From NCBI GenBank assembly GCA_016872605.1, contig VGZI01000013.1, positions 1-62,866 on the forward strand: 62,866 nucleotides of DNA, read 5' to 3'. Source of the DNA: Planctomycetota bacterium. Lineage in GTDB: Bacteria; Planctomycetota; Planctomycetia; Gemmatales; Gemmataceae. Numbering within the stretch: position 1 is the first letter of the stretch; each line of letters begins with the position of its first letter. Of the stretch, positions 8,064 through 22,674 are shown piece after piece. Made by a program: the position numbers and the translations under genes. The notes under the pieces were generated by a model that saw only the letters and a list, made by a program, of their open reading frames with translations, was not told the origin of the DNA and did no database searches.

Positions 8064-9437
8064 ATGAAAACGATCATCGAGCCGTTCAAGATCAAGATGA
8101 TCGAACCGATCAAACTCACAACGCGGGAAGAGCGTGAAGCGATTCTGCGCAGAGCGCATTTCAACGTCTTTCAGATCCCCGCGGAAGAAGTCATCATCGA
8201 CCTGCTGACCGACAGCGGGACGTCGGCGATGTCGGCGGAGCAATGGGCCGGCATGATCCGCGGCGACGAGTCCTACGCCGGCGCGCGTAGCTGGTTTCGC
8301 TTCGAAAACGTGTTGCGCGAGCTTACCGGCATGGCGCATATCTTGCCCACGCATCAGGGCCGGGCCAGCGAGCGTATTCTGTTTGAACTAGTCGGCGGCC
8401 CCGGCAAGGTGATTCCGAGCAACAATCACTTCGACACGACGCGCGCCAACATCGAGCATTCCGGCGCCAAGGCCGTCGACCTGGTCATCGACGAGGGGAA
8501 GCACGCCCGCAGCCGCCATCCGTTCAAGGGCAATATGGACCTGGCGAAATTGGAGAGGTTGATCGGCGAAGTCGGCGCTGAACGCATCCCGGTGTGCATG
8601 ATGACCGTAACGAACAACTCCGGAGGTGGTCAGCCGGCAAGCCTGGAGAATCTGCGCGCCGTCCGGGATGTATGTCGGCGCCACCGTATCCCGTTCTTCC
8701 TCGACGCTTGCCGCTTTGCCGAGAATGCGTTCTTAATCAAACAGCGTGAGCAAGGACAATCGCACCGCAGCGCTCGCGATATCGCCCGCGAGATGTTCGA
8801 CTTGGCCGATGGCGCCACCATCAGCGCCAAGAAGGACGGCCTGGTCAACATCGGCGGCGTGCTCCTGATGCGCGACGACGCTCTGGCCCAGCGCGCCAAC
8901 AATTTGCTCATCCTGACGGAGGGCTTCGTCACCTACGGCGGCCTGGCGGGGCGCGATCTCGAAGCGATGGCGCAGGGCTTCGTCGAGGTGCTCGACGAGC
9001 ACTACCTGGAGTATCGCATACGCAGCATTTCGTATCTGGGCGAGCATCTGTTGGCAGCGGGCGTGCAGATCGTCGAACCGCCCGGCGGGCACGCGATCTA
9101 CATCGACGCGGCGGCGTTTTGTCCCCACATTCCCATCGAGCAATTTCCCGGGCAAGCGCTGGTTTGCGGGCTCTATCGGCACGCGGGCATTCGCGCCGTA
9201 GAGATCGGCAGCGTCATGTTCGGTGCCGTCGACCCCGATACCGGCGAGTCGGCCCATCCAGCGATGGAACTGGTCCGCCTCGCCGTGCCGCGCCGCGTCT
9301 ACACACAGAGCCACATCGATTACGTGATTGAAGCGATCGTCGAGCTATTCAAAGAGCGTGAGCGATTGCGCGGTTTGCGAATTATCGAAGCGCCGCCGGC
9401 GCTGCGGCATTTCACGGCGAGGTTTGCAGAGATTTAG
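8064..9437 (+). CDS. tnaA: Tryptophanase / beta-eliminating lyase
   Basis: A 457-aa PLP enzyme of the tryptophanase/tyrosine phenol-lyase family. The segment SAKKDGLVNIGG carries the PLP lysine (K257). LTDSGTSAMSAEQW, the GDESYAG block, PTHQGRASE and YGGLAGRDLEAMA are all family signatures. In tyrosine phenol-lyase the substrate loop reads MER, while here it reads VEIG (IRAVEIGS), as I recall for tryptophanase, so indole-forming cleavage of tryptophan to indole, pyruvate and ammonia is favoured. Substrate choice is inferred. The start was placed at the ATG at 8064 because the frame upstream of it has no family similarity. No tnaC-like leader and no permease gene adjoin it. Confidence 0.8.
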   Translation: MKTIIEPFKIKMIEPIKLTTREEREAILRRAHFNVFQIPAEEVIIDLLTDSGTSAMSAEQWAGMIRGDESYAGARSWFRFENVLRELTGMAHILPTHQGRASERILFELVGGPGKVIPSNNHFDTTRANIEHSGAKAVDLVIDEGKHARSRHPFKGNMDLAKLERLIGEVGAERIPVCMMTVTNNSGGGQPASLENLRAVRDVCRRHRIPFFLDACRFAENAFLIKQREQGQSHRSARDIAREMFDLADGATISAKKDGLVNIGGVLLMRDDALAQRANNLLILTEGFVTYGGLAGRDLEAMAQGFVEVLDEHYLEYRIRSISYLGEHLLAAGVQIVEPPGGHAIYIDAAAFCPHIPIEQFPGQALVCGLYRHAGIRAVEIGSVMFGAVDPDTGESAHPAMELVRLAVPRRVYTQSHIDYVIEAIVELFKERERLRGLRIIEAPPALRHFTARFAEI

Positions 9438-9780
9438 CCCGGATTATTCACCACGAAACACACAAAAATCATTGTGCAGAAAGGTGTTGCGACATCGTTC
9501 ATACTCTCAACGCCGCGCGACACACTGTCATTTTGCCCCTCTCTGCTCTTTCGTGTATCTCGTGCAACCAACAATCAAAATGTTTGCACGCTGCGAAGAT
9601 TATCTGGACTGCGGTGGCTGGACACCGCTTTGTTACTTTCTTTGCATCGATCTCGGATCCGAGGCTTCGGTGAAAAAAAGTAAGAAAGCTGTGTCGAGCC
9701 ACCGCAGTCCAAAGGGGCGCTTGCATCCATGTGTGGTTGCCGCCTGGCCGCGCCGTGTGATCCGTGGTAAATAATCCGGC
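9438..9780. other. Gene-free spacer between the tna-like gene and rpoC
   Basis: A stretch of 343 bases without a credible gene. It holds a decayed A/T-rich palindrome (about 9449-9565) and a long hairpin element (9605-9711). Both lie downstream of the convergent tna-like and rpoC genes and could serve as terminators. Confidence 0.7.
9605..9711. repeat. 107-bp long-hairpin (MITE-like) element
   Basis: The left arm TGGACTGCGGTGGCTGGACA... (9605-9642) and the right arm ending ...CGAGCCACCGCAGTCCA (9711) are inverted copies of about 37 bases with a few mismatches. The loop of about 30 bases contains a smaller palindrome (CTCGGATCCGAG). There is no coding capacity. It could be a non-autonomous transposable element or a large terminator beyond rpoC. 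Confidence 0.75.
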
Positions 9781-14205
<4,425 letters not shown>

Positions 14206-14264
14206 GAAACACCTCCCTAGGGGCGAAACTCGTGGAACGAGTTCATCGTCGAATTATTCCAACG

Positions 14265-14935
14265 TCATTGTTCGTCGTCGCCATCCTGCGGCACGGAAGC
14301 GTCCTTTGCTTCTTGAACCAGCCTGATGAATTCTCTGCCGCCTCCGTTCTTGACCATTTCACCGAGGCTAAACAGCACGTCGTCGGCAATTTCGTCACCG
14401 TGCGCCGCGACCATGCTTTCAAAATTCACCGCATCCTGGTGCTTTTTGATCTCGTTGCGGTGCGGCGAATCCACTGCGGCGAACTTGAGCGCCAACGCCA
14501 TTTCCAAACTCGGCACTCGGTGCGTCTTGCCGACCTGGACGGCATAGTCGGCAACATTCTGGTGCAGGTCGGAATCCGGCTTCATCAAATCGATCACCGG
14601 ACGGTCGGTGGCCGGATCGATGAACCGCGTCACGACCTCAGTATCCAACACGCGCAGGCCAGGAAACGCTCTGCGGATCGCCTGGACCGCCGTCTGGTGC
14701 TGGCATGGATAATTACCCCAACATCCTGGCTGGCTCTGGGATCGACAAGCCCGCCCGCGATGCCATGCGCGCCTACAAGCGTGAACCTAATTCGCGCCTT
14801 GTTGAGAATCTTGATGACCTCGCGAGGTTGAATGTCCACATTGGTGCGCCCTTGCAATTGGCGGAAGTTCCTCGTCACGTTGCTGCTGATGCGCAACGCC
14901 GCGCGATGATCAAGCATCATCGGACCGGATATCAT
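14265..14935 (-). pseudogene. Frameshifted nucleotidyltransferase-like gene between rpoB and rpoC
   Basis: Two fragments in different frames make one protein. The upstream part (from ATG 14935, or a GTG before DIQPREV) contains KARIRFTLVGAHGIAGG followed by PRASQDVGVIIHAS. The downstream part, after a shift near 14700, continues QHQTAVQAIRRAFPGLRVLD, TRFIDPATDRPVIDLMKP and a C-terminal helical region ending at TGA 14265. LVGAHG..G...PRASQD is the nucleotide-binding/DxD-like pattern of small nucleotidyltransferases such as AbiEii-type toxins; the expected second acid is altered (DVGV instead of DVD). One lost base restores neither fragment alone. It is probably dead, although a sequencing error or programmed slip is possible. 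Position inside rpoBC is the main oddity. Confidence 0.7.
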
Positions 14936-14953
14936 CGCGCCCTCGCCTGAGCA

Positions 14954-17900
14954 TCACAGCCGCTTCTTTTCCAGTTGCATGTTAAGGGCCAATCCACGAA
15001 TTTCGTTCGTGAGCACATCAAAGCTCGCCGGCGTACCGGCTTCCAGCGTGTTCTCGCCCTTGACCATCGACTCGTAAATCTTGGTGCGACCCTCCACGTC
15101 GTCGCTTTTGACGGTAAGCAGCTCTTGCAGGATGTACGCGGCGCCGTAAGCTTCGAGGGCCCAGACTTCCATTTCGCCGAAGCGTTGGCCGCCGAAGCGC
15201 GCCTTGCCGCCCAAGGGTTGCTGGGTGATGAGCGAGTACGGCCCCGTCGCGCGGGCGTGGACCTTGTCGTCGACCAGATGGTGCAGCTTGAGCATGTAGA
15301 TGTAGCCGACCGTGACTGGTTGCTCAAAGCGTTCGCCCGTGCGTCCGTCGAAAAGGTACGACTTGCCGCTCACGGGGATTTTGGCTTCGGTAAGAGCGCC
15401 GCGGATTTCCTCTTCGGTAGCGCCGTCGAAGACCGGGGTAATCGCCTTGAAGCCGAGCTTCGCCGCCGCGTAGCCCAGATGTGTTTCGAGAATCTGGCCG
15501 ACGTTCATACGGCTTGGCACGCCTAGCGGGTTGAGCAAGATATCGACCGGCGTGCCGTCCTCCAGGAACGGCATGTCCTCTTCCGGCAGCACCTTGGAGA
15601 TGACCCCCTTGTTGCCGTGTCGTCCGGCCATCTTGTCGCCGACGGAGATGACGCGCTTGGTGGCGACATAGACCTTGACCATCTGCTGCACGCCGCTGGG
15701 CAATTCGTCGCCGCGCTTGAGGTTATTGAGCTTGCGTTCCTTCTCGTCCAGAAGAAACTGAATGCGCTCATGGTGCTTCTGAAAGATTGCTTTGGCCTGC
15801 TTCGCTTTCTCCGGGGAGCGAATGTCGAGATTGTCCAAGTTGATGCTGGCCGCCAATTCCGCGATGCTCTTGTCTTCGCGTTCGCCGCCGAATTGTTTGA
15901 GGTCCTTTTTGTCGAGCACATCGCCGAGCTCCGCGATCAGGAAACGGTATTGATCGCCGATCGCCTTGTTGCTGGCGTCTTCGGTCTTCTTGTAATCCCG
16001 GTCGAATGCCTTCTTCTCGTCCTCCGACATGGCAGCACGGCGGCTGAACTTTTCGGCCGCGATGACAACGCCTTCGATGCCCGACGGCACTTCAAGGCTG
16101 TCGTTCTTCACGTCTTCGCCGGCCCGCCCGAAGATCGCGTGCAGCAACTTCTCTTCGGGCGTCAGTTCGCTCTTGGACTTAGGCGAAATCTTGCCGACCA
16201 GGATATCGCCGGGCTGGACGAAGGTGCCGACGCGAATGATGCCCGTCTCATCGAGATTGTTGAGCGCTTTCGGCGACACGTTGGGAATGTCGCGTGTAAA
16301 CTCTTCGCGACCGAGCTTCGTTTCGCGAATTTCGATGTCGAACTCTTCGATGTGGATCGACGTATAGGTGTCGTTCTTGACGAGCCGTTCGCTGATGATG
16401 ATAGCGTCTTCGAAGTTGTAGCCGTCCCACGACATGAACGCGACAAGGACGTTGCGCCCCAGCGCCAGTTCGCCCTGATGGGTGGCGGCGCTGTCCGTGA
16501 GGATTTGGCCTTTCTTGACCTTCTGCCCCATCTTGATCAACGGCTTCTGATTCAAGCAGGTGCGTTCGTTGAGACCGACGAATTTGCGCAGCTGATATTC
16601 ACGCGAGCCCAGTTGCGCGCGGGCTTGGTCGAGGATCGACTTCTTGTCGGCTTCTTCGCCGGCTTCGCTCGGTGGCAGTTCCGGCAGTTTCTCCGGGCCG
16701 ATCACAATGCGCTCGGCATCGACAAACGTGACAAAGCCTTCGTGCAGTGCTTTGACGACCATGCCGGAGTGCTTTGCGACCTCTTTTTCCAGGCCCGTGG
16801 ACACCAGCGCCGGCTCGGTGATCAAGAGCGGAACGGCCTGGCGCTGCATGTTCGAACCCATGAGCGCGCGGTTGGCGTCATCGTGTTCGAGGAACGGAAT
16901 GAGACCGGCTGACACGCCGACCATTTGCTTCGGTGAAATATCGATGTACTGCACTTGATCCGAGGGCGTCATTGTGAAATCGCCGCCGAAGCGCGCCGTC
17001 ACGCGCTCGTGGGCGATCCGTTCTTTTTCTACCGGCGTGTCGGCGGGGGCAAGGTGTGCTTGCGATTCTTCATCGGCACGCAGCCAGAGCACCTCCGGCG
17101 CCAGCTTTCCCTTGTGGATCTTGCGGTACGGCGTGATCAAGAACCCGTACTCGTCGACGCCGGCGTAGATGCTGAGGCTCGAGATCAATCCGATGTTCGT
17201 GCCTTCCGGCGTCTCGATGGGGCAGATGCGGCCATAGTGCGAGATGTGCACATCGCGCACTTCGAAGCCGGCGCGTTTGCGGTTCAAGCCGCCGGGCCCG
17301 AGGGCCGACAGCCGGCGTTCGTGCGTGAGCTGTGCCAGCGGGTTCGTTTGGTCGACGACCTGCGACAACTCGCCGCGACCGAAGAAGTACTCGATCGCCG
17401 CCGAGATGCTCTTGGGATTGATGAGCGAGCGCGGCGTCATGTCCTGCTGATCGCGGATCGACATGCGTTCCTGCACGGTGCGGCGCAGTTTCAAGAAACC
17501 CTTGCGCAATTCGTCGGCCGCCAATTCATCGATCGTGCGCAGGCGGCGATTGCCAAGGTGGTCGATGTCGTCCACCGTGCCCGTCCCGTTGCGAAGCTGC
17601 AGAATATAGCGCACCGCGTTCAAAAAGTCGATCGCCCGCAGCGTCATTTCGGATTCGGGAATGTCCTGATTGAACTTGCGATTGATGCGGAACCGGCCGA
17701 CTTTGCCGAGCCGATAGCGATTCGGATCCTGGAACTTCTCCTTGAATAGCTCTTTGGCCTTTTCGAGTTGCGGCGGGTTGCCCGGGCGCAGACGTTGGTA
17801 GATGCGCAGCAGGGCTTCCTCGTGCGTATTCGTCGGATCGTCTTTGAGCGAATTGATGATCAAGGGATCGACGTTCTTGCCTTGCGCGTCCTTGGAGGCG

Positions 17901-18739
17901 AGAATCGAAACCGACTTCACGCTGGAAGCGTAAACGCGATCGAGATGCTCCTTGGTGATGACCTCGCCGGAATCGACGTAGACTTCGCCGGTCTCGGGAT
18001 CGATGACGTCGCCGACGGCGATGTTGCCTTCGAGCGTGGAGCGATTGGCGTCGGTGACTTTGACGTCTTTGGTTTCCAGGAACGCCTTGATGATCGCTTC
18101 GTCGCTGGAGTACTCCGGGTCCATGGCGCGCAAGAGCGTCATGGCCGAGAACTTGCCCGACTGGTCGATGCGGACGCCGAGCGCGTCCTTCTTGGTGACG
18201 TTGACTTCGATCCAGCTGCCGCGTTCGGGGATAATTCGGCAGCTATGGAGCTTCTTGTCCGCGCCTTCCGACTCGATGACATAATCGACGCCAGGCGAGC
18301 GATGGAGCTGGCTGACGACGACGCGTTCGGCGCCATTGATGATGAACTCGCCGCCGCCGATCATGATCGGCATGTCGCCGAGGTAGACTTCCTCCTCGAC
18401 CGGCTGTTCCTTGTTGAGCCGAAGCCAAACCTTGAAAGGCCGGCCATAGGTCAAGCGAAGCTGCCGGCATTCGTCGGGGCCGTAGCGCGGCTTGCCCAGC
18501 TCGTACTTGATGTAGTCGAGGCTAAGCGTCTTGTCGTAGCTCTCGATGGGGAAGATCTCGCGCAACACCCCCTCGAGGCCGTGGTTGTCCCGTTTTTCGG
18601 GATCGACATCGAGCTGAAGAAAGCGATCATACGATTTGGTTTGCACTTCGGTCAGGCTGGGGACCTCGACGGCGTCGCCGAATCGTCCGAAGTTGCGTTC
18701 CTCGGTCGGCTTAATAATGCGATTGGCCGGGATGGGCAT
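14954..18739 (-). CDS. rpoB: DNA-directed RNA polymerase subunit beta
   Basis: The 1261-aa beta subunit, complete from MPIPANRII to the C-terminal [13 protein letters not shown]. Conserved blocks include the lobe domain, the rifampicin-pocket region ([19 protein letters not shown], then [12 protein letters not shown]), the [20 protein letters not shown] region ([11 protein letters not shown]), and the C-terminal clamp ([24 protein letters not shown]). In the rifampicin cluster the usual Q-F-M-D-Q is shortened to Q-V-V-D-Q, with H, R and S positions kept. GGGGAGGAG precedes the ATG. It forms the core enzyme with RpoC. Confidence 0.98.
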   Translation of the reverse strand: MPIPANRIIKPTEERNFGRFGDAVEVPSLTEVQTKSYDRFLQLDVDPEKRDNHGLEGVLREIFPIESYDKTLSLDYIKYELGKPRYGPDECRQLRLTYGRPFKVWLRLNKEQPVEEEVYLGDMPIMIGGGEFIINGAERVVVSQLHRSPGVDYVIESEGADKKLHSCRIIPERGSWIEVNVTKKDALGVRIDQSGKFSAMTLLRAMDPEYSSDEAIIKAFLETKDVKVTDANRSTLEGNIAVGDVIDPETGEVYVDSGEVITKEHLDRVYASSVKSVSILASKDAQGKNVDPLIINSLKDDPTNTHEEALLRIYQRLRPGNPPQLEKAKELFKEKFQDPNRYRLGKVGRFRINRKFNQDIPESEMTLRAIDFLNAVRYILQLRNGTGTVDDIDHLGNRRLRTIDELAADELRKGFLKLRRTVQERMSIRDQQDMTPRSLINPKSISAAIEYFFGRGELSQVVDQTNPLAQLTHERRLSALGPGGLNRKRAGFEVRDVHISHYGRICPIETPEGTNIGLISSLSIYAGVDEYGFLITPYRKIHKGKLAPEVLWLRADEESQAHLAPADTPVEKERIAHERVTARFGGDFTMTPSDQVQYIDISPKQMVGVSAGLIPFLEHDDANRALMGSNMQRQAVPLLITEPALVSTGLEKEVAKHSGMVVKALHEGFVTFVDAERIVIGPEKLPELPPSEAGEEADKKSILDQARAQLGSREYQLRKFVGLNERTCLNQKPLIKMGQKVKKGQILTDSAATHQGELALGRNVLVAFMSWDGYNFEDAIIISERLVKNDTYTSIHIEEFDIEIRETKLGREEFTRDIPNVSPKALNNLDETGIIRVGTFVQPGDILVGKISPKSKSELTPEEKLLHAIFGRAGEDVKNDSLEVPSGIEGVVIAAEKFSRRAAMSEDEKKAFDRDYKKTEDASNKAIGDQYRFLIAELGDVLDKKDLKQFGGEREDKSIAELAASINLDNLDIRSPEKAKQAKAIFQKHHERIQFLLDEKERKLNNLKRGDELPSGVQQMVKVYVATKRVISVGDKMAGRHGNKGVISKVLPEEDMPFLEDGTPVDILLNPLGVPSRMNVGQILETHLGYAAAKLGFKAITPVFDGATEEEIRGALTEAKIPVSGKSYLFDGRTGERFEQPVTVGYIYMLKLHHLVDDKVHARATGPYSLITQQPLGGKARFGGQRFGEMEVWALEAYGAAYILQELLTVKSDDVEGRTKIYESMVKGENTLEAGTPASFDVLTNEIRGLALNMQLEKKRL

Positions 18740-19139
18740 GGTTCAGGCTCCTCCCCGAAAAAAAAGAACGCCCGTCGCTTCGATGCGCGAAGCGATGCAG
18801 CGTGGATCGTACATGAGTTCGTAACGTCGCTGATGCCGCGTGACGCCTGCCGGCACGCCGCGGTCGGCGGTCGGCGGAATCGGCCTCACGGAGAGTGAGA
18901 AAGAAAAGACGCAGGAAGAGACCCTCGGCGACGAGGGGCTTCCGGTCCAATGGAACTGATGGATGCGCTTCACGCTGTGTCACCAAGGGACAACGTGATT
19001 GTCGCAAACGGAATGCAGGGGGACTTCCGCTGTCTGCCACCCGATCCGCTGCCATAGCCTCAACGGCGTTCCGGTTTGACAATACGGCCCGTTCACGCTT
19101 AGCACCCGCACGGCGCGAGCGCTAAACGCAAACGGAAAA
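18740..19139. other. rplL-rpoB spacer with a TTTAGCGC-type palindrome
   Basis: About 400 bases without a credible gene. Next to the rplL stop lies a copy of the dispersed palindrome (about 19091-19130: GCTTAGC...GCGCTAAACG). In E. coli the rplL-rpoB gap is where partial termination sets the ribosomal-protein to polymerase ratio; a hairpin at the same place could do this, but that is inference. The rest shows no structure I can assign. Confidence 0.5.
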
Positions 19140-19550
19140 CTACATCGGCTTGACGGAGGCCTTCGCGCCGCCGTCTTCCAGTTGCTTGGCGATCTTGGCC
19201 GCATCTTCCTTGCTGACGCCTTCCTTCAGGGCCTTCGGAGCGCCCTCTACGGCGTCCTTGGCTTCCTTCAGGCCCAGGCCGGTGATCTCGCGGACGACCT
19301 TGATGACGTTGATCTTCTTGGCGGCGTCGAAGCTTTCCAAGATGACCTTGAACTCTGTCGGCTCAGCCGCAGCAGCCGGAGCGCCACCGCCGCCGCCCGC
19401 CGGCGCAACCATGACCGCGCCGCCGCCGGCCGCCGGCTTGATCTTGTGGACTTCTTCAAGATAGTCGCCGAGCTCGACGGCCTTGGCCACCGTCAAAGCG
19501 GCAATTTTGTCGCCGATGTCTTTGATGTCGGCTCCCCATTCACGAGACAT
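19140..19550 (-). CDS. rplL: Large ribosomal subunit protein bL12 (L7/L12)
   Basis: A 136-aa protein with the bL12 plan: an N-terminal dimerisation helix region ([19 protein letters not shown]), a Gly/Ala/Pro hinge ([20 protein letters not shown]) and a C-terminal factor-binding domain with [18 protein letters not shown] and the [16 protein letters not shown] loop. The start is set at 19550 because AAAGGAAC precedes it and the N-terminus matches; an upstream in-frame start would add 15 unrelated residues. It forms the L10-L12 stalk with the product of the preceding rplJ gene and recruits EF-Tu and EF-G. Confidence 0.97.
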   Translation of the reverse strand: MSREWGADIKDIGDKIAALTVAKAVELGDYLEEVHKIKPAAGGGAVMVAPAGGGGGAPAAAAEPTEFKVILESFDAAKKINVIKVVREITGLGLKEAKDAVEGAPKALKEGVSKEDAAKIAKQLEDGGAKASVKPM

Positions 19551-19639
19551 TGCAGGGTTCCTTTCGTTTCGGTTGTCGTTCGTATCTATTATCAAGTGTG
19601 CTGCTTGAAGCAGAGCAGCATGCGTAATAGCCTATTCCC

Positions 19640-19698
19640 CGTTTAGCGCTCGCAATGTAGCGTCGATCGACCAGCGCCTCACTGCAAGAGCAAAACGA
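19640..19698. repeat. TTTAGCGC palindrome family, degenerate copy between rplJ and rplL
   Basis: CGTTTAGCGCTCGCA begins at about 19640, and a decayed inverted arm TGCAAGAGCAAAACG ends at 19698. The element lies directly after the rplJ stop codon and before rplL, inside the ribosomal operon. Confidence 0.55.
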
Positions 19699-19700
19699 AA

Positions 19701-20234
19701 TCATGCGGACGGCGCCGCGGGCGCCTCGTCCTTTTTCGAATCCTTGATCCCCTTGATTTGGCCGCACACCTGCGACGCCGGGCCGACGATCTGGCCCGCC
19801 ACGCGCCGCGCCGGCGAAAGCGCCAACATCACCACACGGCCGATCGCCTCGGCCTTGGTCGGCATCTTAAGGGCAATGTCAAATGCGACTTCCTGTCCCT
19901 CGGCAACGGCCGTCTTGATCTTAATGGTCTTGTCGTTCTTCTTGGCGATTGCCTCGATCTCCTTGCTCAACTCAGCGACGCTGCCAGCGCCAAAAGCAAT
20001 CGTCGTCGATCCTTCCCAGACCGATTTGATGTTGAAACCGAGGTCGCTGAAGACGCGGCGAGCCAGGCTGTTCTTCACCTGGTGCAAGCGGATGTCCTTC
20101 TTGCGCAGCCCGAGGCGAATTTGATTTTCTGCGATGGCGTCCAGGCCGACGATGCTCAAAAACACCATATCGCGGACTCCGGCGAAAGTCGCCTTGAGGG
20201 AGTCCATTTGCATTTGCTTGATGGCTTTACTCAT
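19701..20234 (-). CDS. rplJ: Large ribosomal subunit protein uL10
   Basis: A 177-aa uL10. It carries the N-terminal rRNA-binding domain (LRKKDIRLHQVKNSLARRVF) and a C-terminal region that ends in a short charged and Ala-rich tail (GIKDSKKDEAPAAPSA). The C-terminal helix that would bind L12 dimers is not evident in the usual long form. The gene lies between rplA and rplL, as in most bacteria. In other bacteria L10 or the L10-L12 complex represses its own mRNA; I did not find a leader structure I could assign. Confidence 0.96.
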   Translation of the reverse strand: MSKAIKQMQMDSLKATFAGVRDMVFLSIVGLDAIAENQIRLGLRKKDIRLHQVKNSLARRVFSDLGFNIKSVWEGSTTIAFGAGSVAELSKEIEAIAKKNDKTIKIKTAVAEGQEVAFDIALKMPTKAEAIGRVVMLALSPARRVAGQIVGPASQVCGQIKGIKDSKKDEAPAAPSA

Positions 20235-20285
20235 TGACGGAATCCAAATCGTTAAGGTTCGCGCGGGCCAGCAGCTACTCTGTCG

Positions 20286-21263
20286 CTAGATGGCCAACTT
20301 GATGCCGGGGCCCATGGTGGACGAAAGGGTCACCGATTTCACGAAGTTCCCTTTGATGCCGGTCGGCTTGGCGGCGCGGATGGCTTCGACAAAGGAGGTC
20401 ACGTTGGCGACAATTTTTTCGTCGTCAAAGCTCATCTTGCCGACGCCGGCATGCACGTTGCCTCCCTTGTCGGTGCGGAATTCGACCTTGCCTGCCTTGA
20501 AGTCCTTGACGGCCTGGGCGACGTCACCGGTAATGACGGTACCGGCCTTGGGCGTCGGCATCAGGCCGCGCGGGCCGAGTGTCTTGCCGAGCCGGCTGAC
20601 TTTGCCCATCAGGTCTTGCGTGGCCAAGGCGACATCGAAATCGAGCCAGTTTTGCTTTTGAATCTTCTCGATCAGGTCGTCGCTGCCGGCGAAGTCCGCC
20701 CCGGCTTCCTTGGCTTTGCCGACATTATCCCCTTGGCAGAACACGACCACGCGCACGGTCTTGCCGACGCCATGGGGCAGCGGAACCGTTCCGCGCACGA
20801 GCTGCTCGCTCTGCGTCGTGTCGACGCCGAGCGACATGTGAATTTCAACGGTCTCGTCGAAGCGCTTCGCACTGGCTTTGCGATTTGCCAGCCGAGCCTG
20901 ATTCGCCTGCTTGAGCATCGTGACGGCTTTCGGCAGCGGGACCGGTCCCTCCTTGGCAATTTTCTGATAGGTGGTCTTCAGCTGATTGCGCAACTTCTTC
21001 CCGCGCGCCGGCGCCACGCCAGCCCGTTTTTTCTTCTTGCCGGGTTCGGCGGGGGCCTTGGGGGCCTTCGGCGTCGGCGCGGCTTCCGCAGAGGTAGCGA
21101 CTGCGGCTTGATCGCCGGCCGGTTGCTCCGCCGCGGGTTTCGCTTTGGGCGTCTTGGCTTTCTTTTCCTTCGCCTCGCCCTTGCCCTCGGGCTTCGCTTC
21201 CTTGGCCTCGCTTGCAGCCTCCGGCTTTTTTTGATCGGCGTCGGCGGTTTGTTTCTTGGCCAT
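20286..21263 (-). CDS. rplA: Large ribosomal subunit protein uL1 with long basic N-terminal extension
   Basis: A 325-aa protein from ATG 21263 (an upstream TTG would add 8 residues). The C-terminal 230 or so residues are a normal uL1: [52 protein letters not shown]. Ahead of it lie about 95 residues rich in Lys, Ala, Pro and Glu ([20 protein letters not shown] and similar), absent from typical 230-aa uL1. Such tails resemble disordered eukaryote-type ribosomal extensions. L1 forms the mobile stalk at the E site and in E. coli represses the L11-L1 mRNA. Confidence 0.95.
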   Translation of the reverse strand: MAKKQTADADQKKPEAASEAKEAKPEGKGEAKEKKAKTPKAKPAAEQPAGDQAAVATSAEAAPTPKAPKAPAEPGKKKKRAGVAPARGKKLRNQLKTTYQKIAKEGPVPLPKAVTMLKQANQARLANRKASAKRFDETVEIHMSLGVDTTQSEQLVRGTVPLPHGVGKTVRVVVFCQGDNVGKAKEAGADFAGSDDLIEKIQKQNWLDFDVALATQDLMGKVSRLGKTLGPRGLMPTPKAGTVITGDVAQAVKDFKAGKVEFRTDKGGNVHAGVGKMSFDDEKIVANVTSFVEAIRAAKPTGIKGNFVKSVTLSSTMGPGIKLAI

Positions 21264-21421
21264 CAGGTGAGACTCGTTGATAAACAAAATGCAACGACAA
21301 AAAGAACCCTTACCCGTCTGATTAATCTATGTCAGACAGGCTTCGGTGTCCTCTTCTTCGCCACCATCTGAGGATATTTTTTTACGTCCTTTGTTCTCGC
21401 CGGCAAGGGCTTCGTCTTGGA

Positions 21422-21886
21422 CTACCCTTCCACGGTGATTCCCATGCTGCGCGCGGTTCCCTCGATGATCCGCATGGCATGTTCTTCGTCGCGGGCATTC
21501 AGGTCGGCCATCTTACGTTTGGCGATGGCTTTCACATCCGCCTTGCTGACCTTGAAGCCCTTGTATTTTCCCGACTTCTTCTCCTTCTCCTCGGCCGGGA
21601 GAAGCTCGGAGCCTTTCTTTTTTTCTATCGGAATGCCGGCGGCTTGCTTTATCAACACCGCGGCGGGCGGGCTCTTGATCTCAAACGTAAAGCTGCGATC
21701 GCTGTAAACCGAGATGACGACCGGGATCATCATGCCGCGCTGATCCTTCGTCTTCTCGTTAAACTGGGACACGAATTGGCCGATGTTGACGCCGTGCTGC
21801 CCGAGCGCGGGACCGACGGGGGGAGCAGGCGTCGCCTGTCCTCCGGGGCATTGTAGCTTTACTTGGGCTGTCAGTTGTTTTGCCAT
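21422..21886 (-). CDS. rplK: Large ribosomal subunit protein uL11
   Basis: A 154-aa uL11. The start is at [12 protein letters not shown] (21886), since the 40 residues upstream in the same frame are unlike L11. [21 protein letters not shown] is the conserved proline-rich N-terminal segment that contacts the thiostrepton-binding rRNA; the C-terminal domain contains [15 protein letters not shown] and the terminal [12 protein letters not shown]. It lies between nusG and rplA, as usual. Confidence 0.97.
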   Translation of the reverse strand: MAKQLTAQVKLQCPGGQATPAPPVGPALGQHGVNIGQFVSQFNEKTKDQRGMMIPVVISVYSDRSFTFEIKSPPAAVLIKQAAGIPIEKKKGSELLPAEEKEKKSGKYKGFKVSKADVKAIAKRKMADLNARDEEHAMRIIEGTARSMGITVEG

Positions 21887-22002
21887 GGTGACCGTTCGAA
21901 CGTCTGATGTCGCAGCGATTCGGTGTGGCCGATCCCAGGCATTGCTGCGTTCACCTGGGGCTTGATAGTGTAGAACTCGAAGGCGAATCGTCAATCGTTC
22001 GG

Positions 22003-22647
22003 TCAAGCAAAATCGACCTGCCAGTATTCCAGTTCCACAGGAACCGGCCGGCCGAAGATGGTCAACTCGACGACGATCGCCCCCTTGGCTTCAAGGATCT
22101 GCTTGACGACGCCTTCCATGCCGGAGAACATGCCATCCTTGACTTTGACGCGATCGCCTTCGCTATAGGGAGAGACCTTGGTGTCGGTGACGGTGCTCGG
22201 CGTTTCGCCGGGAATCTTGATCCACTTCTTGATCTCGTTCTCGCTCATCGGGATCGGCTTTTTGTTCAAGCCGGCGCCGACGAAATCGCCGACGCCCGAT
22301 GTTTCCCGGAACAGGTACAGCATGTGCTCGTTGAACTCGACCTGCACCATGAGATAGCCGGGCAGCAGCTTGCGTTCGCGGATGTAGCGCTTGCCCTTGC
22401 GCATCTCGCTGACTTTCTCTGTCGGTATGACGATTTGGCCGAACGATTCCTGCAACCCTTCAATCTTGACGCGTCGCTCGATCGATTCCTTGATCGACTC
22501 CTCGCGCCCGCTCTGAACCTTGACGACGTACCAATGCAAATTTGCATTGGGGGCGGCCTCGGCCGTCGCCACCGCTGAGGCGTCGGCGGGGGGGGTCGGC
22601 GATTCGCTCGGAGGCGTTGATTCAGGAAGTCCAGGTTCCGTGGTCAT
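22003..22647 (-). CDS. nusG: Transcription termination/antitermination factor NusG
   Basis: A 214-aa protein. The first 35 residues are a low-complexity Pro/Ala/Ser/Thr tail, followed by the NGN domain ([41 protein letters not shown]) and a KOW motif ([23 protein letters not shown]). ATG 22647 was preferred to an in-frame TTG three codons upstream. It binds RNA polymerase beta' clamp helices and links to ribosome or Rho. It overlaps nothing and lies 27 bases after secE. Confidence 0.96.
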   Translation of the reverse strand: MTTEPGLPESTPPSESPTPPADASAVATAEAAPNANLHWYVVKVQSGREESIKESIERRVKIEGLQESFGQIVIPTEKVSEMRKGKRYIRERKLLPGYLMVQVEFNEHMLYLFRETSGVGDFVGAGLNKKPIPMSENEIKKWIKIPGETPSTVTDTKVSPYSEGDRVKVKDGMFSGMEGVVKQILEAKGAIVVELTIFGRPVPVELEYWQVDFA

Positions 22648-22674
22648 GACAGGCAAATCCGTAAACGAGAGGGA

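Noticed and set aside
9438..9774. Plus-strand frames of 69 and 148 aa after the tna-like gene
   Set aside because: They run through palindromic repeat DNA, without ribosome sites or family similarity.
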